A stretch of DNA of 64,000 nt from Streptomyces endocoffeicus (GCF_016741935.1 NZ_JAERRG010000005.1:248001-312000); one strand, 5' to 3'; numbered from the stretch's first letter, positions 24,065 to 32,496 are shown. Program-made: numbers and translations. Notes: generated by a model not told the origin, from the sequence alone.

Positions 24065-24832
24065 TCACCGCGTACGGAAGCCGGGCGTGCGGGTCGCGAA
24101 GAGCGCGGCCTGGCGCTCCGGCGGCAGATTGCCCAGCGCGATCAACTGCGGGGCCTGCGCGAGCGCCTGGGCCAGCGCCGCCTCCTTCGCCGCCCATAGC
24201 GCCCTTACGGTGCCCTGAACCGCCTCCGTCGGGTACGACGCGATGGCCGACGCGGCGCGGATGGCCGCCGTAAGGGCCTCACCGGCCGGGGTCACCTCGC
24301 TGACCAGGCCCGTCTCATACGCCCGTCGGGCCGAGAGCCGTTCCGCCGTTCCCATCAGCGCCATCCGCGCGACCTCGCCCATGGGCATCCGCTGCGCCAT
24401 ATAGACGGCCTCATAGGCGCTGACCATCCCATAGCTGGTGTGCGGATCGAAGAAGGCCGCCGTCTCGTCGGCGACGATGAACTCGGCCTCGCCCAGCAGA
24501 TAGAACGCCCCGCCGCAGGCCATCCCGGCCACCGCCGCGACCACCGGCTTCCACAGGTCGTTCGCCTTGGGCCCGACGGTGCGCAGCGGATCGTCCATCG
24601 CGTAGGGCGACGGCGGCTGCGCGACCTCCATCGAGCGGTCGATGCCGGTGCTGAAGGCCCGGCCGCCCGCGCCGGTGAGGACGACGGCCCGGACCGCGTC
24701 GTCCCGGCGGAAGCGCCGCCATGCGGCGGTCAGTTCCGAGACCGTCTCCAGGTCGATGGCGTTGTGCCGCTCGGGCCGGTCGAGGGTGACGACCGCGACG
24801 CCGTCCTCCGCCACCCGTATGCGGACCGTCAT
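24065..24832 (-). CDS. Enoyl-CoA hydratase/isomerase family protein
   Basis: 255 residues with the crotonase signature VVTLDRPERHNAIDLETVSELTAAW, the oxyanion segment GAGGRAFSTGIDRSMEV and VVAAVAGMACGGAFYLLGEAEFIVAD. The usual acidic catalytic pair is not obvious at the standard positions (DPHTSYGMVSAYEAVYM), so it may be an isomerase or lyase. It is the last gene of a three-gene minus-strand operon after the thiolase and DUF35 genes; its start overlaps the DUF35 stop by 4 nt (ATGA). Confidence 0.9.
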   Translation of the reverse strand: MTVRIRVAEDGVAVVTLDRPERHNAIDLETVSELTAAWRRFRRDDAVRAVVLTGAGGRAFSTGIDRSMEVAQPPSPYAMDDPLRTVGPKANDLWKPVVAAVAGMACGGAFYLLGEAEFIVADETAAFFDPHTSYGMVSAYEAVYMAQRMPMGEVARMALMGTAERLSARRAYETGLVSEVTPAGEALTAAIRAASAIASYPTEAVQGTVRALWAAKEAALAQALAQAPQLIALGNLPPERQAALFATRTPGFRTR

Positions 24833-25314
24833 GGCCGCTCCAGCAGCCAGCGCACCACCGTGAGCCCGCCCTCTACCTCATGGAAGGCGGCCTTCACGGG
24901 CGCGCCGATGCGGATCCGCTCCGGCGGGACCGAGTTCAGCGCGGCGTCCGCGGCGGCGACCAGATTGCCCACCAGCCGGATGCGCGGGGCGTCCGCGAGC
25001 TCCACGAGGACGACGTTGTACGGCGCCTGTGCCGCGTAGGCGGGCAACAGCGGGGGATGGGGCAGCACATACGACCAGATCCGGCCACGGCCGCTCATCT
25101 TTTTCCACAGGCTCTCGAAGGACTGGCAGTGCGGGCAGCAGGGCCGGGGCGGAAAGCGCGATGCGCCGCAGCCCGCGCAGCACTGGACGCGCAGTTCGCC
25201 GCGCGCCGCGTAGGCGAAGAAGGGTGCCCCGTCGTCGTCGGGCACGGGCGCCAGCAGCCCATCGGCCGGGTCGCCCCCGCCACTCGCGGCCCTCGTCGTC
25301 TCCGTTTGTGTCAT
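24829..25314 (-). CDS. DUF35 zinc-ribbon/OB-fold protein, second copy
   Basis: About 161 residues. Zinc ribbon CAGCGASRFPPRPCCPHC (CxxC...CxxC) after an N-terminal helix, then OB-fold strands (RIWSYVLPHPPLLPAY, YNVVLVELADAPRIRLVGNLV). Acyl-CoA-binding partner of SCP2-type thiolases. ATG 25314 was picked over the upstream TTG 25326 because GAGGAG is too close to the TTG. The gene follows the thiolase within 9 nt and overlaps the hydratase, so all three are probably one complex or one pathway step. Confidence 0.9.
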   Translation of the reverse strand: MTQTETTRAASGGGDPADGLLAPVPDDDGAPFFAYAARGELRVQCCAGCGASRFPPRPCCPHCQSFESLWKKMSGRGRIWSYVLPHPPLLPAYAAQAPYNVVLVELADAPRIRLVGNLVAAADAALNSVPPERIRIGAPVKAAFHEVEGGLTVVRWLLERP

Positions 25315-25322
25315 GCCGTCGT

Positions 25323-26489
25323 TCAACTCCTCAGCAGCAGGGCCGATGTGGGAACCCCTTCACCCGCCGTGACCAGGCAGGTCGTGGCGCCGGGGACCTG
25401 GGCGGTGCCGGTGCCGCGCAGCTGTCTGACCCCCTCGGTGATGAGGTTGAAGCCATGGACGTACGCCTCGCTGAGGCCGCCCCCGCCCGTGTTGAGCGGC
25501 AGCCGTCCGCCGATCTCCAGCGCGCCGCCCTCGGTGAAGGCGGCGCCCTCGCCGCGGGCGCAGAAGCCGTAGCCCTCCAGGGAGAGCGGGATCAGTGCGG
25601 TGAACGCGTCGTAGATCTGCGCGACATCCACGTCCTGCGGCCCGAAGTCGGCGGTTTTCCACAGCCGGCGGGCGGCGGTCCAGGAGGGGCCGGTCAGCGG
25701 GTCGTCGTTCCAGTAGTTGACCATCCCGTGGTGCTGGGCGGGCAGCCCCTGGGCGGCGGAGTGGACGTACACGGGCCGGTGCCGGCAGTCACGCGCCCGC
25801 TCGGCCGACACCAGCACACAGGCCAGGGCGCCATCGGTCTCCAGGCAGTTGTCGAAGAGGCAGAGCGGTTCGCTGATCCAGCGCGCGGTCATATACATCT
25901 CGCGGGTCAGCGGGCGGTCGTACATCATCGCGGCGGGGTTCTGATTGGCCCGGTTGCGGCAGGCCAGCGCCACATTGAACAAGTGATCGCGGGTCGCCCC
26001 GTACTCATGCATATAGCGCCGGGCCAGCAGCCCGATCTCATCGGCCGGGCGCAGCAGCCCGTACGGCCGGGTCCACTGGGCCGGGGTGGGCAGCTGCACC
26101 TGGGTGTTGGTCCAGGGGCGCCGTCCGCTGCCGCGTTTGCGCGACCGCCAGGCCACCCCGACGCTCGCCTGCCCGGTGGCGATCGCGGCGGCCAGGTGCG
26201 CGACGGTCGCACACGAACCGCCGCCCCCGTAGCCGACCTTGCCGAAGAAGGTCACGTCCCCGGCGCCGATGGCCTTGGCGATCTCGACCTCGTCGGTCTC
26301 CTCCATGGTGTACGAGGCGAAGGCGTCCACCTCGGACGGGGCGATGCCCGCGTCGTCGAGCGCGGCGAGGATCGCCCGGCAGGCGAGGGTCTTCTCGGAC
26401 TCTGGCAGGCGTTTGGCGAAGGGGGTCTGCCCGATACCGGCTATCGCCGTCGCGTCCTTCAAGGTCGCCGTCGCCCTTGTCGCCCCCAT
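25323..26489 (-). CDS. SCP2/Ltp2-type thiolase-like protein, second copy
   Basis: 388 residues from ATG 26489, which has a strong GGAGGTGG site; a GTG 24 nt upstream is less likely. Motifs: ATAIAGIGQTPFAKR, GYGGGGSCATVAHLAAAIATG, CLETDGALACVLVSAERA and GGGLSEAYVHGFNL, where the thiolase His region normally falls. The family cleaves or condenses acyl-CoA chains, and with DUF35 partners some members act as retro-aldolases. Divergent from the acyl-CoA ligase with a palindromic operator between, so it belongs to the same inferred regulon as the first thiolase/DUF35 set. Confidence 0.9.
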   Translation of the reverse strand: MGATRATATLKDATAIAGIGQTPFAKRLPESEKTLACRAILAALDDAGIAPSEVDAFASYTMEETDEVEIAKAIGAGDVTFFGKVGYGGGGSCATVAHLAAAIATGQASVGVAWRSRKRGSGRRPWTNTQVQLPTPAQWTRPYGLLRPADEIGLLARRYMHEYGATRDHLFNVALACRNRANQNPAAMMYDRPLTREMYMTARWISEPLCLFDNCLETDGALACVLVSAERARDCRHRPVYVHSAAQGLPAQHHGMVNYWNDDPLTGPSWTAARRLWKTADFGPQDVDVAQIYDAFTALIPLSLEGYGFCARGEGAAFTEGGALEIGGRLPLNTGGGGLSEAYVHGFNLITEGVRQLRGTGTAQVPGATTCLVTAGEGVPTSALLLRS

Positions 26490-26545
26490 GGCCACCTCCG
26501 TGGTCGCGTTCACCGGTGCTGACAGCGGGGAAGGCTACCGCTAAT

Positions 26546-26560
26546 CTGACGGGTAGTCAG
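26546..26560. promoter_or_regulatory. Palindromic operator CTGACGGGTAGTCAG in the thiolase/ligase divergent promoter
   Basis: 7+1+7 inverted repeat with AAT on its left, in the 116-bp gap between ATG 26489 (-) and ATG 26606 (+); it could control both directions. Confidence 0.78.
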
Positions 26561-26605
26561 CTACTGGGGTCGTCCGTCCCGGGTTCCGGGGAGGGGAGCG
26601 GTCCA

Positions 26606-28216
26606 ATGGAACCGATGGAGCAGGGGCACACCATCCCGGCCCTGATCAGGGCGGCGGTCGAGCGATACGGCCCGGACGAGGCCGTCGTCGAGGGCCGCGC
26701 CCGGATCTCGTACGCGGAGCTCGGCGCCCGGATCGAGCGCGCCGCGGCCGCGTGCGTCGCCTCGGGCCTCGAACCGGGCGACCGCGCCGCGATCTGGGCG
26801 CCCAACACCACCGACTGGATCGTGGCGGCGCTCGGCGCGGTCACCGCGGGCGGGGTGCTGGTCCCGGTCAACACCCGCTTCAAGGGCGGCGAGGCGGCGT
26901 ATGTGCTGCGCCGCACCCGGGCCACGCATCTGTTCATCACCGGCACCTTCCTGGGCACCTCGTATGTGGCGTCCCTGCGCCGGGCGGCGGGGGAGGGGCC
27001 GGGCCACGGCCCCCTGCCCGGCCTGCCCTATCTGCGGGAGGTGGTCGTCCTCGCGGACAACGGCCCGGAGGACTTCCGCACCTGGAAGGACTTCCTGGCG
27101 CTGGGCGACGCCGTGCCGCCGGAGGAGGTCCGCTCCCGGGCGCAGGCGGTGCGCCCCGCGGACCCCTCCGACATCACCTTCACCTCCGGCACCACCGGTC
27201 ACCCCAAGGGCGTGGTCACCACGCACTCCCAGACCGTGCGGGTCTTCAACACCTGGAGCGAGATCACGGGGCTGACGGCGGGCGATCGCTATCTCATCGT
27301 GAACCCGTTCTTCCACACCTTCGGCTACAAGGCGGGCATCATCGCCTGTCTGAGCCGCGGTGCGACGATGGTGCCGCAGCCGGTGTTCAGCGTGGAGACG
27401 GCCCTGGCCAATATCGCCGCCGAGCGCGTCACCGTACTCCCCGGCCCGCCCACCCTCCACCAGTCCCTGCTCGACCATCCCGCCCGCGCCGCCCACGACC
27501 TGTCCACCCTGCGCCTGGTCGTCACCGGCGCCGCCGTGGTCCCGTTGCGACTGGTGGAGCGCCTGCGCTCGGAGCTCGGGGTCGCCACCGTGCTGACGGC
27601 GTACGGTCTGACGGAGGCGTCCGGCACCGTCACGATGTGCCGCCGCGGCGACCCGCCCGAGGTCATCGCGGGCACGGCGGGCCGCGCGATCCCGGACACC
27701 GAAGTCAAGATCGCCACGGCCACCGGACGTGAACTCCCCCCGGGGCGCCCGGGTGAGGTCTGGGTCCGCGGCTACCACGTCACATCCGGCTACTTCGAGG
27801 ATCCGATCGCCACGTCCCGCACCATCACCCCCGATGGCTGGCTGCGGACGGGCGATGTCGGGGTGATGGACGAGCAGGGCAATCTGCGCATCACCGACCG
27901 CATCAAGGACATGTTCATCGTCGGCGGCTTCAACGCCTATCCCGCCGAGATCGAGCAACTCATCGCCCGCCACCCGGATGTGGCCGACGTCGCCGTGATC
28001 GGCATCCCCGATCCGCGCCTGGGCGAGGTGGCCAAGGCGTACGCGGTCCGCCGCCCGGACTCGACGCTGACGGCGGACGACCTGATCGCCTGGTCGCGCC
28101 GCGAGATGGCCAACTACAAGGTGCCCCGGCAGGTGGAGTTCCTCGCCGAACTGCCGCGCAACGCCAGCGGCAAGGTCCTCAAGGCGAAGCTGCGGGCGGG
28201 GCGGTCACTGTCCTAG
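26606..28216 (+). CDS. AMP-forming acyl-CoA ligase (FadD3-like)
   Basis: 536 residues. Adenylate-forming fold: P-loop-like TSGTTGHPKG (about 195), VNPFFHTFGYKAGIIACLSRG, YGLTEASGTVTMC, GWLRTGDVGVMDEQGNLRITDRIKDMFIVGGFNAYPAEIE, and the catalytic C-terminal Lys in PRNASGKVLKAKL. It would activate a carboxylic acid to acyl-AMP and then acyl-CoA. ATG 26606 has GGGGAGGGGAG about 10 nt upstream. Its divergent partner is the thiolase/DUF35/hydratase operon, so it likely supplies that module's CoA substrate. The sequence resembles FadD3-type steroid-ring acid ligases, but specificity is inferred. Confidence 0.92.
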   Translation: MEPMEQGHTIPALIRAAVERYGPDEAVVEGRARISYAELGARIERAAAACVASGLEPGDRAAIWAPNTTDWIVAALGAVTAGGVLVPVNTRFKGGEAAYVLRRTRATHLFITGTFLGTSYVASLRRAAGEGPGHGPLPGLPYLREVVVLADNGPEDFRTWKDFLALGDAVPPEEVRSRAQAVRPADPSDITFTSGTTGHPKGVVTTHSQTVRVFNTWSEITGLTAGDRYLIVNPFFHTFGYKAGIIACLSRGATMVPQPVFSVETALANIAAERVTVLPGPPTLHQSLLDHPARAAHDLSTLRLVVTGAAVVPLRLVERLRSELGVATVLTAYGLTEASGTVTMCRRGDPPEVIAGTAGRAIPDTEVKIATATGRELPPGRPGEVWVRGYHVTSGYFEDPIATSRTITPDGWLRTGDVGVMDEQGNLRITDRIKDMFIVGGFNAYPAEIEQLIARHPDVADVAVIGIPDPRLGEVAKAYAVRRPDSTLTADDLIAWSRREMANYKVPRQVEFLAELPRNASGKVLKAKLRAGRSLS

Positions 28217-28330
28217 GGACCTAGTGGCCTGGGGGCCTAGTGGTCCAAGGGCCCTGCTGGCCTAGGGCCCTGGTGGCCTAGTGTCCTAGGGGCCTGGGGG
28301 CCTATGGACCTGGGGACCTGGTGGCCCCAG
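28205..28330. repeat. Degenerate short tandem repeat (GGCCTAGTGG-like), about ten units
   Basis: From the ligase stop onward the DNA is repeated variants of GGCCTAGTGG / GGCCTAGGGC / GACCTGGGG with a period near 10 bp. Units contain CCTAGG or CTAG, rare in Streptomyces. No gene fits. Confidence 0.75.
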
Positions 28331-28358
28331 GGCCCGCTGTCCCGGGAGCGGCAAGGCC

Positions 28359-28388
28359 GAGGGGCCGAGCGCTCCGGCCCGGCCCCTC
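28359..28388. terminator. Hairpin terminator of the small secreted-peptide gene
   Basis: GAGGGGCCG at 28359-28367 pairs with CGGCCCCTC at 28380-28388, just past the stop of the 28394 gene (-). Confidence 0.6.
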
Positions 28389-28393
28389 ACCGC

Positions 28394-28570
28394 TCACCGG
28401 GGGGCGACAGGCATGTGCTCGTCCTGCACGCTCAACAGACCCCCCTGCTCGGCCGTTACGGACTGGCCGGGCGCCGGCATGTGCTCGTCGGCGAGGGCCG
28501 GGGCCGAGGCGCTGAGGGCGGCGGCCGTTGCGATGGCGAACACGACGAGGATCTTCTTTGTTCTGGTCAT
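28394..28570 (-). CDS. Small secreted peptide with two DEHMP motifs
   Basis: 58 residues from ATG 28570 (GGAGAG 7 nt upstream). A textbook signal peptide (MTRTKKILVVFAIATAAALS...APALA) with a predicted cut after ALA leaves a mature peptide of about 31 residues. It begins with DEHMPAPG and ends with DEHMPVAPR, so the motif caps both ends; the middle is GQSVTAEQGGLLSVQ. The upstream DNA is markedly AT-rich for this genome. The neighbouring gene encodes a non-secreted peptide made of five DEHAP units, so the two are related. Function unknown; Asp-Glu-His clusters could bind metal. Confidence 0.72.
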   Translation of the reverse strand: MTRTKKILVVFAIATAAALSASAPALADEHMPAPGQSVTAEQGGLLSVQDEHMPVAPR

Positions 28571-28609
28571 ATGACTCTCCATGAGAAGCAAGATTGCTAT
28601 CCAAAAAGA

Positions 28610-28637
28610 AATCTAATGATGAAGTGCCCGTTTGTAA
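28610..28637 (-). promoter_or_regulatory. Candidate promoter of the secreted-peptide gene in an AT-rich leader
   Basis: Read on the minus strand: TTACAA (28637-28632), 16-bp spacer, TAGATT (28615-28610), 40 nt before ATG 28570. The block of about 28560-28690 is far more AT-rich than its surroundings, which is unusual here. Assigned by eye only. Confidence 0.4.
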
Positions 28638-28701
28638 GCCATTCTCACCGAAAATGGGTTCGACTTGAGGAAATACCTCGTCATGGCGACCCACGCGACA
28701 G

Positions 28702-28754
28702 CAGGGATCGGCGTCGATGGCACCCCCTCCGTGCCACCGACGGACCGATCCCTG
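28702..28754. terminator. Long two-part hairpin downstream of the DEHAP-repeat gene
   Basis: CAGGGATCGG (28702-28711) pairs with CCGATCCCTG (28745-28754), and inside it GTCGATGGCAC pairs with GTGCCACCGAC (one mismatch) around a 7-nt loop. It lies 54 bp past the stop at 28808 and should end that transcript. Confidence 0.75.
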
Positions 28755-28807
28755 CGAAGTGCCCCGTGGGCCCTGTGTGTTGCTCCCGCCTGCCTGCTGC
28801 CTACCTG

Positions 28808-29062
28808 TTACGCCGTCTTGTTCTTGGCGGTCAGGGGCTTGGGTGCCGGTGCGTGCTCGTCCTGGGTGGAGAGCTGCGGCGGCACGGGCGCGTGCTCGTC
28901 CTTGGCGGTCAGGGGCTTGGGTGTCGGCGCGTGCTCGTCCTGGGTGGAGAGCTGCGGCGGCACAGGGGCGTGCTCGTCCTGCGTGGTGAGCCGCGGCGGC
29001 ACGGGCGCGTGCTCGTCGAGCGGCCGGTAGGCGTCGGACTCTGGCTTCTTGTCCTGGGTCAT
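28808..29062 (-). CDS. DEHAP pentuple-repeat peptide
   Basis: 84 residues from ATG 29062 (GGAG 9 nt upstream; an ATG 15 nt earlier lacks a site). After a charged leader (MTQDKKPESDAYRPL) come five uninterrupted 13-residue repeats of consensus DEHAPxPxxLTxx, then NKTA. Units 2 and 4 are identical, and 3 and 5 nearly so, so a 78-bp dimer was duplicated. No signal peptide, Cys or membrane helix. The layout (leader plus repeated cores) resembles precursor peptides, but no maturation enzyme is next to it. From memory only, some Streptomyces proteins labelled 'sigma-like' carry similar NHMPxPP repeats. Function unknown. Confidence 0.75.
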   Translation of the reverse strand: MTQDKKPESDAYRPLDEHAPVPPRLTTQDEHAPVPPQLSTQDEHAPTPKPLTAKDEHAPVPPQLSTQDEHAPAPKPLTAKNKTA

Positions 29063-29106
29063 ACGGATCAGCTCCATGGGATAGGGCGGCAGGTTGTGTG
29101 GCGACG

Positions 29107-29142
29107 CCCGCCCGGCGACTCCCCCGTGGGTCGCCGGACGGG
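29107..29142. promoter_or_regulatory. Strong hairpin in the leader of the DEHAP-repeat gene
   Basis: CCCGCCCGGCGAC (29107-29119) pairs with GTCGCCGGACGGG (29130-29142), one mismatch, 45 nt or more upstream of the start on the minus strand. It could be an attenuator in the mRNA leader, or an unrelated terminator. The whole gap 29063-29444 otherwise holds only this hairpin and the repeat at 29315-29440. Confidence 0.45.
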
Positions 29143-29314
29143 CATCTCAGGGCTGCTCACGCTAGTGGTGAGACCCGACAACCGACCCGTCTGCCCCCCG
29201 CGGGGACGGATCGACTGCTTCAAGACTGACCGTCGGCGATAAACGATTGATGAACGCGGTGTCGCAGGGCCTTACGCGATCGCGCCGCCGGTTGCGCGGC
29301 CGCCGCAGCGCCCC

Positions 29315-29440
29315 CCGACACCGCCGCCCGAGCCGCCCGATAGCGCGGCCCGATACCGCCGCCCGAGCCGCCCGTTGCGCGGCCGCGGGCCTTACGCGCC
29401 TGCGGCCCTTGCGCGGCCGTGGCCCTTACGCGGCCGTGGG
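29315..29440. repeat. Tandem GC-rich repeats downstream of the AfsR-like gene
   Basis: A unit of about 36 bp containing ACCGCCGCCCGAGCCGCCCG occurs twice (about 29319-29390). It is followed by three copies of a 17-18-bp unit resembling GCCCTTACGCGGCCGTG (about 29398-29440) that end at the gene's stop codon. No coding potential. Confidence 0.7.
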
Positions 29441-29444
29441 CCCG

Positions 29445-32378
29445 TTACGCGGCCGCCGCGGGCTCCAGGAGCCCGCGCACCTCGTCCGCCTCGGCGGCGC
29501 CCAACTGCTCGTGGATGGACAGCGCCTCGCGCCAGCAGGCTTCGGCGCGGCCGGTCTGGCCGATCGCGATGAGCGCCTTGCCCAGCACGGTCAGCACGAT
29601 CGCCCGCCGCCATTCGCCGCCGATGCCGCGCAGGGCGAGGGCCTGTTCGGCGTGCGAGGCGGCCTGCGCCGGCCGGTTCACCGTGAGGTGGGCCTCCGCG
29701 ATGCGCTGGTGGGTCATCCCCTCCCACAGGGGCTGCCGGCTCTCGTGGAACAGGGACAGCGCGTCCGTCAGGTGCGCGAGCGCCTCGTCCGGGCGTCCCG
29801 CCCGGGTCAGGACCAGGCCGAGCGCGTACTTGCCGTTGGCCAGGCGCAGGGTGCGCCCCAGGTCCTCGTAGATCTTGACGCCCTGCCGGGCCAGTTCGAC
29901 GGCGCTCGCCACCCGGGCCAGCTCCAGGTGGACGCGCGACAGATTGCACAGGGCGCTGGCCTCGCCCGGCGCGTTGCGGTCCTTGCGGAAGGCGGTGATG
30001 GCCTGGAGGAGGTGGGTCTCCGCCTCGTTGAGCCGCTGCTGGACGAGCGCGATGATGCCGCGCTGGTTCAGCGCGCGGCAGGCGGGGACCGGGTCGTCGG
30101 CGGCCAGCCCCAGTGCCGCGGCCCGGCGGGCCTCGTCGTCGGCCTGGTCGTAACGGCCCGCCAGGCTGCGCACATGGGCGAGGAAGGTGCGGGCGCGGCC
30201 CTCCGCGTGGGCGTCGTCCTGCACCTGCGCCGCGTCGCTGATGGCGACCGCGGTGATCTCGTACTGGCGCGAATTGGCCCCGGACTCGGCCAGGTCGACC
30301 GCCGCCATCAGGAGGTCCGCGGCGCGGCGCAGCGTGTCCGGGCGGGCGGCCGACTGCTGGGCGCAGGCGAGCAGCGGGTCGGACTCGGCGAAGAGCCAGT
30401 CCAGCGCGGCCTCGCGGTCCGGGAAGGCCAGGCCGGGGTAGCGCGTCGTCTCCAGGTGGTCCACCAGCCGGTCGCCGGGCCGCTCGAGCCCGTACACCTC
30501 GGCGGCCGTCGCCAGGTAGAAGTCCAGGAGGCGGGACATCGCCACGTCCCGCTCGGAGGGCGGCTGCTCATCGCGCTCGGCGCAGGCGCGCGCGAAGAGG
30601 CGCACGAGGTCGTGGAAGCGGTAGCGGCCGGGGGCGGCGGACTCCAGCAGGCTGGTGTCGACCAGGGATTCCAGGAGGTCCTCGGCGCGGTCGACATCGA
30701 GGTCGAGGACGGCCGCGGCCGCCGCCAGCGAGATGTCGGGCCCCTCGGCGAGGCCCAGCAGCCGGAACGCCCGTGCCTGCTGGGGCTCGAGCTGGCCGTA
30801 CCCCAGCTCGAAGGTGGCCTTGACCGCCAGATCGCCCACGCGCAGCTCGTCCAGGCGCCGCCGCTCGTCGGCCAGCTTGCGGGCGAGGACGGACACGGTC
30901 CAGGTGCGGCGGGCGGCGAGGCGGGAGGCGGCGATGCGGATGGCGAGCGGCAGGAAGCCGCACGCCGCGACGACGTCCATGGCCGCGTCGCGCTCGCTGA
31001 CGACCCGCTCCTCGCCCACTATCCGCGTGAAGAGGGCGAGGGCCTCCTCCGGGCTCATCACATCCAGGTCGACCAGGTGGGCGCTCTCCAGGTCGACCAT
31101 CCGGATCCGGCTGGTGACCAGGGCGGCGCAGCCCTCCGTACCGGGCAGCAGGGGACGCACCTGGGCCGCGTCCCGCGCGTTGTCCAGCAGCGTCAGCACG
31201 CGGCGGCCGTCCAGCGTGGAGCGGTAGAGGGCGGCGCGCTCCTCGACGCCGTCGGGGATGCTGGTGTCCGGTGTGCCGAGGGCCCGCAGGAAGGATCCGA
31301 GGACCGCCTCCGGCTCGGCCGGGGCCGGGCCCGCGCCCTGGAGGTCCACGTAGAGCTGGCCGTCCGGGAAGTGGTGGCGCGCGGTGTGCGCCACGTGGAC
31401 GGCGAGGGTCGTCTTGCCGACTCCGCCGATCCCCGCGACCGCTGACACGGCCATGACATGCCCTTCGGCGGTGGCCAGGTGGTCGCCCAGCTCCTTCACG
31501 AACGCCACTCGGCCCGTGAAGTCCGAGACCGAGGCCGGGAGCTGCGCGGGCCGCACGAAGACCGGCCCGGCCGGGGCCTGCTCCGCGGCGGCGCTCGGCG
31601 CGGCGAGCTCGGCATCGGCCTGGAGGATGCGCTGCTGGAGCTCGGAGAGCTCCGCGCAGGGGTCCACGCCCAGCTCCTCGGCGAGCAGCCGGCGGGTGTC
31701 GGTGTAGACGGCGAGCGCCTCGGCCTGCCGTCCGCTGCGGTAGAGGGCCAGCATCAGCAGTTCGCGCAGCCGCTCCCGCAGTGGATGGGCGGCGGTCAGG
31801 GCGGTCAGCTCGGAGACGGCCTCCGCGTGGTGGCCGAGTTCCAGGTCGAGGTCCAGGCGCGCCTCGACCAGGGACAGATGCCGCTCGGTCAGCCGCACCC
31901 GCTGCGTCTCGGCGTACGGCCCCGGCACCTGGGCCAGCGGCTCGCCGTCCCACAGGTCCAGCGCCTTGCCGAACAGCTCGCGCGCCCGCAGCCGGTCCCC
32001 CGAGTGCTGGGCCTTCTCCGCCTCGGTGGCCAGCTGCTCGACCACGTCGACGTCCAGGGCGCCGAGACCGACGCGGATCGCGTACCCGCCCGACTCGCTG
32101 GCCAGCACCTCGGAGTCGGGCCCGAAGGCCTTGCGCAGCCGGGAGGCGTACGTGCGCAGCGCGGCGATCGCCGCGTCCGGGGGGTCGTCTCCCCAGAGGG
32201 CGTCGATCAGCTCCGGGGCCGTCGCGGTTCTTCCGCCCCGCAGCAACAGCGCTGCCAGCAGCGCTCGTTGTTGCGGTGAGCCGGTGCTGAGCTGCTGTTC
32301 GCTCCGCCACGCCCGGACCGGTCCGAGCACGGTGAAGCGCATGTGCTGCCGCTGCGCCTGCTCCTTGTCGCGGGCCAT
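29445..32378 (-). CDS. AfsR/SARP-type regulator (winged helix, BTAD, NB-ARC, TPR)
   Basis: 977 residues. OmpR-like DNA-binding domain about 12-105 (RFTVLGPVRAWR ... IDALWGDDPPDAAIAALRTYASRLRKAFG), bacterial transcription-activation domain about 110-255, NB-ARC ATPase with Walker A GIGGVGKTT at 316-324 and Walker B-like TLLDNARD near 393, then about 350 residues of TPR-like helices. Layout as in AfsR: an activator, usually of secondary metabolism, gated by nucleotide and phosphorylation. ATG 32378 has a GGGGAGA site. The AfsK-like kinase at 19.8 kb is a plausible partner. A degenerate catabolic operator lies upstream at 32497. Confidence 0.95.
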   Translation of the reverse strand: MARDKEQAQRQHMRFTVLGPVRAWRSEQQLSTGSPQQRALLAALLLRGGRTATAPELIDALWGDDPPDAAIAALRTYASRLRKAFGPDSEVLASESGGYAIRVGLGALDVDVVEQLATEAEKAQHSGDRLRARELFGKALDLWDGEPLAQVPGPYAETQRVRLTERHLSLVEARLDLDLELGHHAEAVSELTALTAAHPLRERLRELLMLALYRSGRQAEALAVYTDTRRLLAEELGVDPCAELSELQQRILQADAELAAPSAAAEQAPAGPVFVRPAQLPASVSDFTGRVAFVKELGDHLATAEGHVMAVSAVAGIGGVGKTTLAVHVAHTARHHFPDGQLYVDLQGAGPAPAEPEAVLGSFLRALGTPDTSIPDGVEERAALYRSTLDGRRVLTLLDNARDAAQVRPLLPGTEGCAALVTSRIRMVDLESAHLVDLDVMSPEEALALFTRIVGEERVVSERDAAMDVVAACGFLPLAIRIAASRLAARRTWTVSVLARKLADERRRLDELRVGDLAVKATFELGYGQLEPQQARAFRLLGLAEGPDISLAAAAAVLDLDVDRAEDLLESLVDTSLLESAAPGRYRFHDLVRLFARACAERDEQPPSERDVAMSRLLDFYLATAAEVYGLERPGDRLVDHLETTRYPGLAFPDREAALDWLFAESDPLLACAQQSAARPDTLRRAADLLMAAVDLAESGANSRQYEITAVAISDAAQVQDDAHAEGRARTFLAHVRSLAGRYDQADDEARRAAALGLAADDPVPACRALNQRGIIALVQQRLNEAETHLLQAITAFRKDRNAPGEASALCNLSRVHLELARVASAVELARQGVKIYEDLGRTLRLANGKYALGLVLTRAGRPDEALAHLTDALSLFHESRQPLWEGMTHQRIAEAHLTVNRPAQAASHAEQALALRGIGGEWRRAIVLTVLGKALIAIGQTGRAEACWREALSIHEQLGAAEADEVRGLLEPAAAA

Positions 32379-32496
32379 GTCTCCCCCTGCCTGTGCTTCC
32401 CAGTCGCACGGGTCAGTTTGCCTTGTCGGCGGCGGTTACGTCAGTAGGGGCCAGCGGTCTCCACAAGGCCCGCCAGAGTTGTCCGACTTCATATGG

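Noticed and set aside
28808..29062. Reading the DEHAP-repeat gene as a graspetide- or lasso-type precursor
   Set aside because: No ATP-grasp ligase, lasso cyclase, protease or exporter gene lies beside it, and the cores lack the Thr/Glu ring pattern of graspetides; only a general precursor-like layout remains.
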